Shown: positions 1 through 6,442 of the stretch, piece after piece
Numbering within the stretch: position 1 is the first letter of the stretch
How the letters are laid out: each line of letters starts with the position of its first letter
Assembly (NCBI GenBank): GCA_934511335.1
Contig: CAKSWL010000082.1
Coordinates: 1 to 8,286, forward strand
Length of the DNA: 8,286 nucleotides
Source of the DNA: an uncultured Cloacibacillus sp.
Lineage (GTDB): Bacteria > Synergistota > Synergistia > Synergistales > Synergistaceae
Direction: 5' to 3'
The notes under the pieces: model-generated
What the model was told of the DNA's origin: nothing
The model's database searches: none
The model's input: only the letters and a program-made list of their open reading frames with translations
Translations under genes and position numbers: made by a program

Positions 1-990
1 GACGGGATTTCCCATCGTGGTAAAAACCGCCGTCGAGACGCAGATGAAACCCATTATCCAGTAGCGGTTGTAAGCTTCTACCTGCTTGAAGAGGGTGCGC
101 AGGAAGGATATCGAGGTGTACGACGCGCCGACCACCGACGTTACCGCCGCGCACCAGAGGATTACGCCGAATATGCGGTAGCCAAGCTGTCCAGCGCCGA
201 TGAGGAACGCGGACGCGGGCGGATTTTTAGGATCTAACACCGCGCCGGAAGCGACCACGCCCAGGATGGCCAGGAAGAGCAGGTAGCGCATGACGCCCGT
301 AATCCCGATCGCGGTGACGGAGCCGTGCGTGATCTTATGAATATTGTCTACGCCCGTTATATTCGCGTCGATGATGCGGTGCGCGCCGGCGAAGGTGATG
401 TAGCCGCCGACCGTGCCGCCGACCAGCGTGAGGATCGTCAGCCAGTCTATCGTCGAGGGAAGGACCGTCTCTTTAAGCGCAAGGCCGACGGGCGGGGCAG
501 TTTTGATGACCATGAAGGCGACCATCGCCAGCATGATCACGCCCAGTACTTTCGTAAACATGTCCATCGCCTTGCCGGCCTCTTTATTGATGAAGAGGCC
601 GATTGCGACGAGCGCGCTGACGACCGCGCCCGGCACGAAGGGAACGCCGCAAATCACGTTGAGCCCCAGCGCCGCGCCGCCGACGTTGCCGATGTTAAAC
701 ACCAGCCCGCCGATCGCCACCAGTATCGCGAGGAAGTATCCGAGTCCGGGGAAGACCTCGTTCGCCACATCCTGCGCGCGTTTTCCAGAGACGCCCAGGA
801 TGCGCCAGATGTTCATCTGCACAACGACGTCGATAAGGACGGACACGACGATCGCGAAGGCAAAGGCCGCCTTCAGCTTGTCTGTGAAGACCGCCGTCTG
901 GGTAAGAAACCCCGGCCCGATCGCGGACGTCGCCATCAAAAAGGCCGCTCCTATCAGTACGCTTGCTACAGATTCCTTTTTTTCCGCCAT
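1..990 (-). CDS. NRAMP-superfamily transporter, YcsG-like (3' part beyond window)
   Basis: The first 330 codons of a polytopic inner-membrane protein are visible; the frame is open to the left edge, so the C-terminus is missing. Residues 25-32 read GPGFLTQT at the position of the first NRAMP helix, and residues 193-208 (TVGGYITFAGAHRIID) fall where the sixth helix lies. Canonical NRAMP metal-binding motifs are DPGN in helix 1 and MPHN in helix 6. Neither is present here, so classic Mn/Fe transport should not be assumed. The GPGFLTQT type resembles Bacillus YcsG, which is encoded beside 5-oxoprolinase genes; a role in that pathway is only a possibility, because the downstream genes are not in view. 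I chose the ATG at 990 because a GGGAGG lies 8 nt upstream. The in-frame ATG at 996 would leave only 2 nt. The family call is fairly secure, the substrate unknown. Confidence 0.8.
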   Translation of the reverse strand, partial: MAEKKESVASVLIGAAFLMATSAIGPGFLTQTAVFTDKLKAAFAFAIVVSVLIDVVVQMNIWRILGVSGKRAQDVANEVFPGLGYFLAILVAIGGLVFNIGNVGGAALGLNVICGVPFVPGAVVSALVAIGLFINKEAGKAMDMFTKVLGVIMLAMVAFMVIKTAPPVGLALKETVLPSTIDWLTILTLVGGTVGGYITFAGAHRIIDANITGVDNIHKITHGSVTAIGITGVMRYLLFLAILGVVASGAVLDPKNPPASAFLIGAGQLGYRIFGVILWCAAVTSVVGASYTSISFLRTLFKQVEAYNRYWIMGFICVSTAVFTTMGNPV

Positions 991-998
991 TTTCATTA

Positions 999-1004
999 CC
1001 TCCC
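999..1004 (-). promoter_or_regulatory. Ribosome binding site deciding the NRAMP-like start
   Basis: GGGAGG on the minus strand ends 8 nt before the ATG at 990 but only 2 nt before the upstream ATG at 996, which favours the downstream start codon. Confidence 0.7.
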
Positions 1005-1058
1005 GTAAGATTTGATAAAAGACTTCACTTATATACATACAAAAAAGTTGCTATGATT

Positions 1059-1823
1059 TCACGCGCTTAACGGCTTGAACGCAGGCTGATTTTTCCGCGC
1101 GGCATTCCGCGCCGTGCATTTTCCGCACATGTCAATTTCCGCACACCGCGCAAATAGATTTTCCGGTCTGTTTGCCTCGTGATGCAAAATCGTAGCTTTT
1201 CCCCAAATGTTCTCTCTGCTGATACAGTCAGAATTGTAGTATCCGCTTCTAAAAATATCTTTGGATACGTTTCAGCGGCATAGGAGGCAATCGTTTTTGA
1301 AACGGATGGCCTCCATGCTGCCAGCGCTCCAATCTCAAGGCGAATGACCTGTAGGGCATCGCTGTATTCAAAAACCTTGGGGTATTGAAAGCATATGGCC
1401 TGCGGGTCTTCCGGAAGAATATAAAAATGTGCCTCTTTCCCCAGAATCCTGCTCATCTCTTCTCTCAAAACCGGAAGCAGTTCGTCGGAGAGAAAAGCCT
1501 CCGCCCGGCTATCGGCTTCTTTATTGAAGGCTACCTGTTTGGCGTTGGGACGCTGCTTCCAAAGCTCATTCATGCCATAGCCCAAGACGCGCCAATCCAA
1601 TACCAGGTCGATATCTTCCGAAAAACGTTTGATCAATCCATAACATTTTGACAGGCTGGTCCCGCCTTTGAACGTAAATGCTTCTTTCCATGGACAGTTA
1701 TGAAGGAGATAATCCAAGGTAAGGCAAATCCAAAAATCCTCTTCAGCAATCGCCTCATGAAGACCAGTTCTCTGAGCGGTATTTCTAAAGAAGCATCCGA
1801 AGCTGTTCCTCCGGCTGCTTCAT
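1059..1823 (-). pseudogene. AbiEii-type nucleotidyltransferase toxin, frameshifted and 3'-truncated
   Basis: This is a broken type IV toxin gene of the AbiEii family, whose members are nucleotidyltransferases paired with AbiEi antitoxins. Joined across frames it begins MKQPEEQLRMLL at ATG 1823, continues RNTAQRTGLHEAIAEEDFW, and carries the signature GGTSLSK followed by RFSEDIDL, the family's GS and DxD catalytic motifs. Frameshift 1 lies at 1785-1789: an extra T makes an in-frame TAG after 12 codons, and the protein resumes at AGA 1786. Frameshift 2 lies in the T/G/A run at about 1197-1207: the conserved RTFWEKATILHHEANRPE appears as RTF in one frame and ATILHHEANRPEN in the next, a net loss of one base. 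Beyond RPEN (about 1160) the family's C-terminal region is absent and the frame runs through unrelated sequence to a TGA at 1059. It lies 16 nt after the antitoxin remnant, the usual gene order for AbiE. It is unlikely to give an active toxin. Confidence 0.82.
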
Positions 1824-1839
1824 CAATCGTACACAAATC

Positions 1840-2253
1840 TTACTCCCCGCTTGATTCGCACATTCTCTTAATCATGCCATATGCCCAAACGGGTGCTTGC
1901 CTCGCTTCTTTCAGCATGCAAGCTTTTTCCTCGTCCGGCAGACGGCGTTTTATGATGCCAAGATGTGCTTCTGCGACATTTTCCTCTCCAATCGCTTTTA
2001 GTGCCTGAATGATAGCGGCAGTCTGGCGTGAGATTCCAGAAACCTCGCGACTGCTTCTGTGCTTAAACTCCATGATGATGGTTCCGATCTGAAATTCATG
2101 ATAGGGACCGCTGCTGATATAACTCTATTTAGCAGGGAGCTGTGTGGACAATCCAAGCTGATTCATAGCCGTATCTCCGCACGGCGCAATCGTCCAGCTG
2201 AATTTTCTGGCTAGTGTCTCTGCGACCTTGTTTGGCGATGGCGCTTCAACAAA
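1840..2253 (-). pseudogene. AbiEi / DUF6088-type antitoxin remnant
   Basis: This is the C-terminal two thirds, roughly, of an AbiE-type antitoxin, interrupted by a stop. The upstream part reads FVEAPSPNKVAETLARKF, then SWTIAPCGDTAMNQLGLSTQ and LPAK. A TAG at 2125-2127 follows where relatives have tryptophan, consistent with a TGG-to-TAG change. The same frame then continues SYISSGPYHEFQIGT and into MEFKHRSSREVSG, ending with the helical tail (ALKAIGEENVAEAH, LPDEEKACMLKEARQAPVWAY) and TAA at 1840. The family's N-terminal winged-helix DNA-binding region would lie above 2253, but the sequence there no longer resembles it and instead reads as a plus-strand gene fragment. The segment 1840-2073 is open on its own, but it covers only the tail and has no clear ribosome binding site. 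Family assignment is from remembered pattern rather than a search. Confidence 0.75.
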
Positions 2254-2259
2254 GGGCGC

Positions 2260-2496
2260 GGTTTTCATCCACAGCCGGGGAACCGGCGCGACGGAGCGGG
2301 CGGATACGGCGGTCTCTGCGCCGCGGACGCGGCGTGGCTTGGCGGCGGCGAAGTCGTCTTTTCCGCGCACTCGCCCGCGGAGAAAAAGTCGCGCGTGAAA
2401 TCGGCGAACCTCTACGACGTTTACCGTCTGGCGCTGGACGGCGGCAAGCCGCGCAAGACAATCACAGACGGGCAGAATGTCAGCGCCGCGCGATAA
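2260..2496 (+). pseudogene. C-terminal stub of a beta-propeller (TolB/PD40-like) protein
   Basis: The frame ending at TAA 2494-2496 has protein-like composition unlike the other frames. It includes GGYGGLCAADAAWLGGGE, VVFSAHSPAEKK and a closing NLYDVYRLALDGGKPRKTIT. The pattern of a hydrophobic strand, then LY-x-V-x-x-L-A-L-D-G-G-x-P-R, is typical of TolB-like or peptidase S9-type propeller blades, so this looks like the last blade or two of a larger secreted or cytoplasmic propeller protein. There is no start codon or ribosome binding site; the 5' part is gone and the fragment begins within a few bases of the point where the antitoxin reading on the other strand ends. The open frame does run on upstream of 2260 without recognisable content. 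The exact parent family is uncertain. Confidence 0.55.
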
Positions 2497-2549
2497 AACT
2501 TTCTTTTCCCTCTTGTCCGGGGCGAGGCAGTTTTTTGTTTCACGCGTGG

Positions 2550-3788
2550 CTACGGATCGCCTCGCCTCGCGCCGATCTTCGCGCTGTGCCAGGCGACCGT
2601 GCGCGTCGGCAGCCCGAGCCGTTCGCCGATCTCACGGTTTGTCAGCCCCTTAGCGCGCAGCGGTGCGATCTCGGCGCGCAGCGAGGCGACGCTCATCTCT
2701 TTTTCCGCCGCCGCGGCCCGGGAGAAGAATATCCGCATCGGGTAGCTCCTGCCATTTATGAGGCAGCCGGTGTTCTGCATCGCCCGGTATAACGTCGAGG
2801 TGTGCAGCGAGAGCGCCGCGGCGACCTCTCTGTATGTCAGCGGTTTCGGCGGCAGCGAGGGCCTCATGATCTTCTCGCGCTGCGCGGAGGCGATATGGGA
2901 GGCGGCGCGCAGCAGCGTGCGGTAGCGCATTCCCAGTTTTTTCAGCGTGTCCTTCGCCGCACGCCATTCTCCCCGCAGCCATTTTTCCCGCAGCAGCTCG
3001 TGCGAGAAATTTTCAAACTCCGCAAAACAGTTGTCCACACGCGGCATGTTTTCCACGATCAGCCGCGGCCTTATCCCGCCGTCCTCCAGAACGAATTCTA
3101 TATCGGGCGTCGTGAAGGAGAGCGGCGAAAAATTTTTTCCCGGAGCGGGGTCTAGGCTGCGAAGCAGCCGCAGCGCGGATTCTATTTCGCCCGCGCCAAG
3201 CCCGCGTGCTCTTCCCCATTCTTCCGCAAGGCCGCCGATCAGAGCTTCGCTCCCCTCCGAAAGCAGCCGCCAGGCGGCTGTCCCCTCGTGACCGCCGCGT
3301 TTCAGCTGTATCAGCAGCGATTCTCCCAGGCCGGCCGCGAAGAGGCCCGCCGGCTCGACGTATTCCTGTAAGTTTTTTATGAACCGCGCCGCCTCTTCGA
3401 CGCCGATGGCCGCGGAAGAGGCGGCCTCTTCCGGCGTACTGTTCAGAAAACCGCGCCCGTCGAGCAGAGAGCTCCAGAAGGCCGGCTCGGCGGCGGTCCC
3501 CCGAAAAGCGGCAAAGCCGGGGCAGCCGCAGATCTGCGGGTAAAGGGCGGCGTCCAGCGACGGCTTCGCGGCGATATTTTCGTAGAAATCTTCGTCGTCT
3601 TCGATTCTCGCAAGGGAACCGGAGGGCGGCGAAAACCTGATCAGAGCGTTGTCCCCGGCCAGCGCGCGGCAGAGCTCGGCAAGCTCCGCGGCGGGCGCGA
3701 GCAGAAGGTTCGCGCCGATAAAGGCCTTCGGCGAGAGCCGGTGACTCCCGCGAATGCCCTGCAGCAGCTTTAGGTCATTCAAGACCAT
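2550..3788 (-). CDS. rpoN: RNA polymerase sigma-54 factor, divergent RpoN
   Basis: The 412-aa product directs RNA polymerase to -24/-12 promoters and needs an AAA+ activator. The domain order fits. A region I-like segment (residues 8-50) keeps RLSP and leucine spacing but has almost none of the usual glutamines. Core-binding region motifs follow: LQEYVEPAGLFA (140-151), LRSLDPAPGKNF (209-220) and IRPRLIVENMPRV (239-251). The HTH lies at about 317-345 (LTYREVAAALSLHTSTLYRA). A C-terminal RpoN-box equivalent at 394-402 reads PTRTVAWHS where the norm is ARRTVAKYR, so only the second Arg and TVA are kept. No alternative frame restores the canonical box. It is shorter than many relatives (often 430-500 aa). 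The ATG at 3788 overlaps the regulator's end by 14 nt and has GGAGG 10 nt upstream. rpoN is more usually found near lptB, hpf or ptsN, so this setting is unusual. It is the last gene of the operon. Confidence 0.88.
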   Translation of the reverse strand: MVLNDLKLLQGIRGSHRLSPKAFIGANLLLAPAAELAELCRALAGDNALIRFSPPSGSLARIEDDEDFYENIAAKPSLDAALYPQICGCPGFAAFRGTAAEPAFWSSLLDGRGFLNSTPEEAASSAAIGVEEAARFIKNLQEYVEPAGLFAAGLGESLLIQLKRGGHEGTAAWRLLSEGSEALIGGLAEEWGRARGLGAGEIESALRLLRSLDPAPGKNFSPLSFTTPDIEFVLEDGGIRPRLIVENMPRVDNCFAEFENFSHELLREKWLRGEWRAAKDTLKKLGMRYRTLLRAASHIASAQREKIMRPSLPPKPLTYREVAAALSLHTSTLYRAMQNTGCLINGRSYPMRIFFSRAAAAEKEMSVASLRAEIAPLRAKGLTNREIGERLGLPTRTVAWHSAKIGARRGDP

Positions 3789-5130
3789 GCCGCTGCATCC
3801 TCCGTATCAGGGAAAAACGTGAGATGCCAAGCTCGGCGGCGGCCTGCGTGCGGTTGCCGCCGCATTTGGCGAGGGCGGCGGTGATGAGCTCCCGCTCCAC
3901 GCGGTCAAGGGTGTCGTTGAGCGACACGCCGGGCTCGGCGGCGCGGCTTCCGACCCCGGGGCTCGCCGGGTGGGCGTCGAGCATCTCCATCGGCAGGTCG
4001 GCAAGCCGCACAAGCGGGTCGGACTGGCTGCGCAGGATCAACACTCTTTCGATCATGTTCCGCAGCTCGCGGACATTCCCCGGCCACGGATAACTCATAA
4101 AGACCTCCCGCACCTCTTCCGTCAGTTCGGGAGCCGGCTTGTTCATTCGCTTCGAAAAGTCCCCGAGGAAATAGGAGGCGAGCTCCAGAACGTCCTTGCC
4201 GCGCTCGCGCAGCGGCGGCAGCTTTATAGGTATCACAGAGATGCGGAAAAAGAGGTCCTTGCGAAAACTTTCGTCTTTAACCTTCTTCTCGAGGTCTAAA
4301 CAGGTGGCGCAGATCAGCTTGAGACTTATCTTCTTTTCCTTCGTGCTGCCCAACGGCCTGATCGTGCGCTGATCGATGAAACGAAATAACTTTGTCTGCA
4401 AAGCGGCAGGCAGGTCGCCGATCTCATCGAGAAATAAAGTGCCCTTATCGGCGACCTCTATCAGCCCCGGCTTGTTGGCGTCCGCTCCCGTATACGCGCC
4501 TTTGGCGTAGCCGAAAAGCTCCGCCTCCAGCAGCGCCTCGGGTATCGCCGAGCAGTTGACGGCGACGAACTCTCCCTTGCACCGGGAGGCACGGTGGATC
4601 ATCCGCGCCGCCACCTCTTTGCCCGTACCGCTTTCGCCCGTCAGCAGCACCGTTATATCCTGATAGGGCGCCAGCTTAAGCAACGTTTCACCGACCTTTT
4701 CCATCGCAGGCGAGGAGCCGAGCAGCAGATTCGTCTCGTCCGCCATCATCACCTCGGCCTGGTTTTGCAGCTGAATCGACTCAAAGGCACGCGTCACCAT
4801 ATTCATCGCCGCGTCAAGCGGAAAGGGCTTGTCCAGATAATTATAGGCGCCTTGTCTGATCGCCTTAACGACGAGGCTGGAATCGCCGAAGGCCGTCATC
4901 ATCACTACGCGGCAGCGCGGCGCCAGCTTGAGGATGATCGGCAGCATATCGAGGCCGTTGCCGTCGGACAGGCACTGGTCAAGGAAGACCAGCGAGGGAA
5001 TTTCAGCGTTGAGCGACTCTTGCAGCTCATGTATCGAAGAGATGCACTTCGCTCTGTAGCCCTTCTTCTCGAAGGCCTTTTTCAGTCCATTGGCCAAGTT
5101 TACCTCGTCGTCAACTATCCAGATGCTCAT
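3775..5130 (-). CDS. NtrC-class sigma-54-dependent response regulator
   Basis: The 451-aa product has three domains. The receiver (about 1-120) has acidic D7/D8, the likely phosphorylated D51 (VFLDQCLSD), T79 and K101. The AAA+ domain (about 137-365) has Walker A GESGTGKE (165-172), Walker B TLFLDE (231-236), the arginine-finger region FRKDLFFR and PWPGNVRELRN (348-358). A Fis-type HTH forms the end (GGNRTQAAAELGIS, 424-437). The sigma-54-contacting loop reads GAYTGA (211-216) rather than GAFTGA. It is expected to hydrolyse ATP and open sigma-54 promoters when phosphorylated by the kinase encoded just upstream. The start is the ATG at 5130, preceded by GGAGG with 8 nt spacing. The in-frame ATG at 5145 overlaps that GGAGG and has no site of its own. 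It overlaps the kinase by 20 nt and rpoN by 14 nt. Target promoters are unknown. Confidence 0.93.
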   Translation of the reverse strand: MSIWIVDDEVNLANGLKKAFEKKGYRAKCISSIHELQESLNAEIPSLVFLDQCLSDGNGLDMLPIILKLAPRCRVVMMTAFGDSSLVVKAIRQGAYNYLDKPFPLDAAMNMVTRAFESIQLQNQAEVMMADETNLLLGSSPAMEKVGETLLKLAPYQDITVLLTGESGTGKEVAARMIHRASRCKGEFVAVNCSAIPEALLEAELFGYAKGAYTGADANKPGLIEVADKGTLFLDEIGDLPAALQTKLFRFIDQRTIRPLGSTKEKKISLKLICATCLDLEKKVKDESFRKDLFFRISVIPIKLPPLRERGKDVLELASYFLGDFSKRMNKPAPELTEEVREVFMSYPWPGNVRELRNMIERVLILRSQSDPLVRLADLPMEMLDAHPASPGVGSRAAEPGVSLNDTLDRVERELITAALAKCGGNRTQAAAELGISRFSLIRRMQRHGLE

Positions 5131-6442
5131 CGTCTCTTCCTCCATGCTGTAATTTCAGATAAATCTTAAACGTCGCGCCTTCGGGCGAGTTCTCAAGGGA
5201 AAGGAAACCGCCGAGCCCCTCCACTATCCGCTGCACTATGCAGAGGCCGAGCCCGGTCCCCTCCTTTTTGGTGGTAAAAAAGGGGTCGAATATCCGGTGT
5301 TCGATATCGGGAGAGATACCCGGCCCCGTATCGGAGACCGCGATCACTCCCATTTTCTCTCCGCCCGGCGGCGCGAAGGCGCAGCCGACGGCGACGGTCA
5401 GCATCATCTCGCGCCCATCCTTCAGCGGAGACATGGACTGCACCGCGTTGAGGGCGAGATTCATGACCAGCTGGCGCAGCAGCTCGCTGTCCGCCATCAC
5501 CGTAACGTCCTGCGCGGCGCTGTGCAGCACCAGCCGCACACCGTACTTCTGCGCCTGCGAGCCGAGCATCGCCCCGCTCCACGGCAGAAGATCGTCTAGC
5601 TTCACGGGAGTTATCACGGTGGGACGCGGCCGCACAAACGAAAGAAGCTGCATCACGATATTATTGAGCCGATCCATCTCGCTGCCGAGGACGGCGATCT
5701 GTTCTTTCACCTCTTCCAAATCCAGAGGCGCGGACTCGCCCGCGGCGAATTTCTCCATTTCGTCGCGCAGCAGGTCCGCCTGTATCCGCATACTCGCGAG
5801 GGGATTGCGTATCTCGTGCGCAAGCCCGGAGATCATTTCCCCCAGCGCCGCGAGGCGATCCATCCGGCTCACCTGCCGCTGGACCTCTCGCCACCGCGCG
5901 AGCTGCGAGGACATGTTGTTGAAGCTTTCAACAAGCGCATGGAACTCGTAGGGCGAAAGCGCCGTCTGCGGTATCCTGACAGATATTCCGTCGGCGACCT
6001 CCTTGCACATCCAGGTGAGACGGCGCAGCGGGCGCGTCAGCATATAAGAGAGGAAGACGGAGAGCTCGACGGCGATGATGAGCCCAAGCATCCCGACAAG
6101 GATCAGGTATCGTTCCTCCTCCACCATATCGACATAGACGGACTGCGAATCAGAAACAAAGCTATGCTCCACGCCGCCGCTCTTTATCGTCAGCTCGGGT
6201 TTTTCACCGGGGGCGCATCGCCGCCAATAGGGGCCAAGCTCCTGCGCCAACACCTCGGCGTTGTAGTTAAGGTCGTATTCCCGCATCAGCCGCTTCAGGC
6301 GTTCGGCGGCGCCGGCCGCCGCGGATAGCTTATCGCTGTAGCTCTGATGAAGCCGCGCACCCAGCATCAGCAGCACCATCGACAGCGCCAGCAGCAGGAA
6401 AATCCATTTCATCAGGGTCTCGAGGCTTACGCGGCGAAACAT
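5111..6442 (-). CDS. Membrane sensor histidine kinase, NtrB/ZraS-like core
   Basis: The 443-aa product is a membrane sensor kinase. A first transmembrane helix (about 11-28) is followed by a small extracytoplasmic segment (about 30-110), a second helix (about 112-134), and a HAMP linker (about 135-188) beginning TRPLRRLTWMCKEVADG. The dimerisation and phosphoacceptor region is GLAHEIRNPLASM with H209. The ATPase domain has the N box NLALNAVQS (N328), G1 DTGPGIS (371-377), the F box FDPFFTTKKEG and G2 GTGLGL. It should autophosphorylate at H209 and pass phosphate to D51 of the regulator encoded next, whose gene it overlaps by 20 nt. The extracytoplasmic region of about 80 residues is too small and unfamiliar to name a ligand. 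The start at 6442 has a GAGG core 8 nt upstream and overlaps the symporter's 3' end by 16 nt. Close coupling to a transporter suggests that substrate or transporter state is sensed; this is inference. Confidence 0.93.
   Translation of the reverse strand: MFRRVSLETLMKWIFLLLALSMVLLMLGARLHQSYSDKLSAAAGAAERLKRLMREYDLNYNAEVLAQELGPYWRRCAPGEKPELTIKSGGVEHSFVSDSQSVYVDMVEEERYLILVGMLGLIIAVELSVFLSYMLTRPLRRLTWMCKEVADGISVRIPQTALSPYEFHALVESFNNMSSQLARWREVQRQVSRMDRLAALGEMISGLAHEIRNPLASMRIQADLLRDEMEKFAAGESAPLDLEEVKEQIAVLGSEMDRLNNIVMQLLSFVRPRPTVITPVKLDDLLPWSGAMLGSQAQKYGVRLVLHSAAQDVTVMADSELLRQLVMNLALNAVQSMSPLKDGREMMLTVAVGCAFAPPGGEKMGVIAVSDTGPGISPDIEHRIFDPFFTTKKEGTGLGLCIVQRIVEGLGGFLSLENSPEGATFKIYLKLQHGGRDDEHLDS
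5139..5143 (-). promoter_or_regulatory. Ribosome binding site deciding the response-regulator start
   Basis: GGAGG lies 8 nt before ATG 5130, inside the 3' end of the kinase gene. It overlaps the alternative upstream ATG (5143-5145), which argues against that longer start. Confidence 0.7.

Noticed and set aside
325..1015. Two long plus-strand open frames (325-1008 and 413-1015)
   Set aside because: They lie opposite the NRAMP-like gene, whose translation has clear membrane helices and family motifs; the plus-strand products are Arg/Asp- or Thr/Ser-rich and resemble nothing.
1385..2008. Plus-strand frames at 1385-1651 and 1700-2008
   Set aside because: They mirror the AbiE remnants, which carry recognisable motifs on the minus strand; no ribosome binding sites support them.
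2125..2370. 81-codon minus-strand frame as an independent gene
   Set aside because: Only its last 42 codons match the antitoxin family; the first part is the reverse of the propeller stub, so the ATG at 2370 is accidental.
2509..2536. Possible plus-strand terminator (CCTC, loop, GAGG, then CAG and six T)
   Set aside because: The stem is only 4 bp and the T-run does not follow it directly; too weak to call.
2214..2792. Plus-strand 192-codon open frame across the propeller stub and rpoN end
   Set aside because: Arg-rich shadow frame; the adjacent plus frame ending at 2496 has the protein-like composition, and rpoN on the other strand explains the rest.
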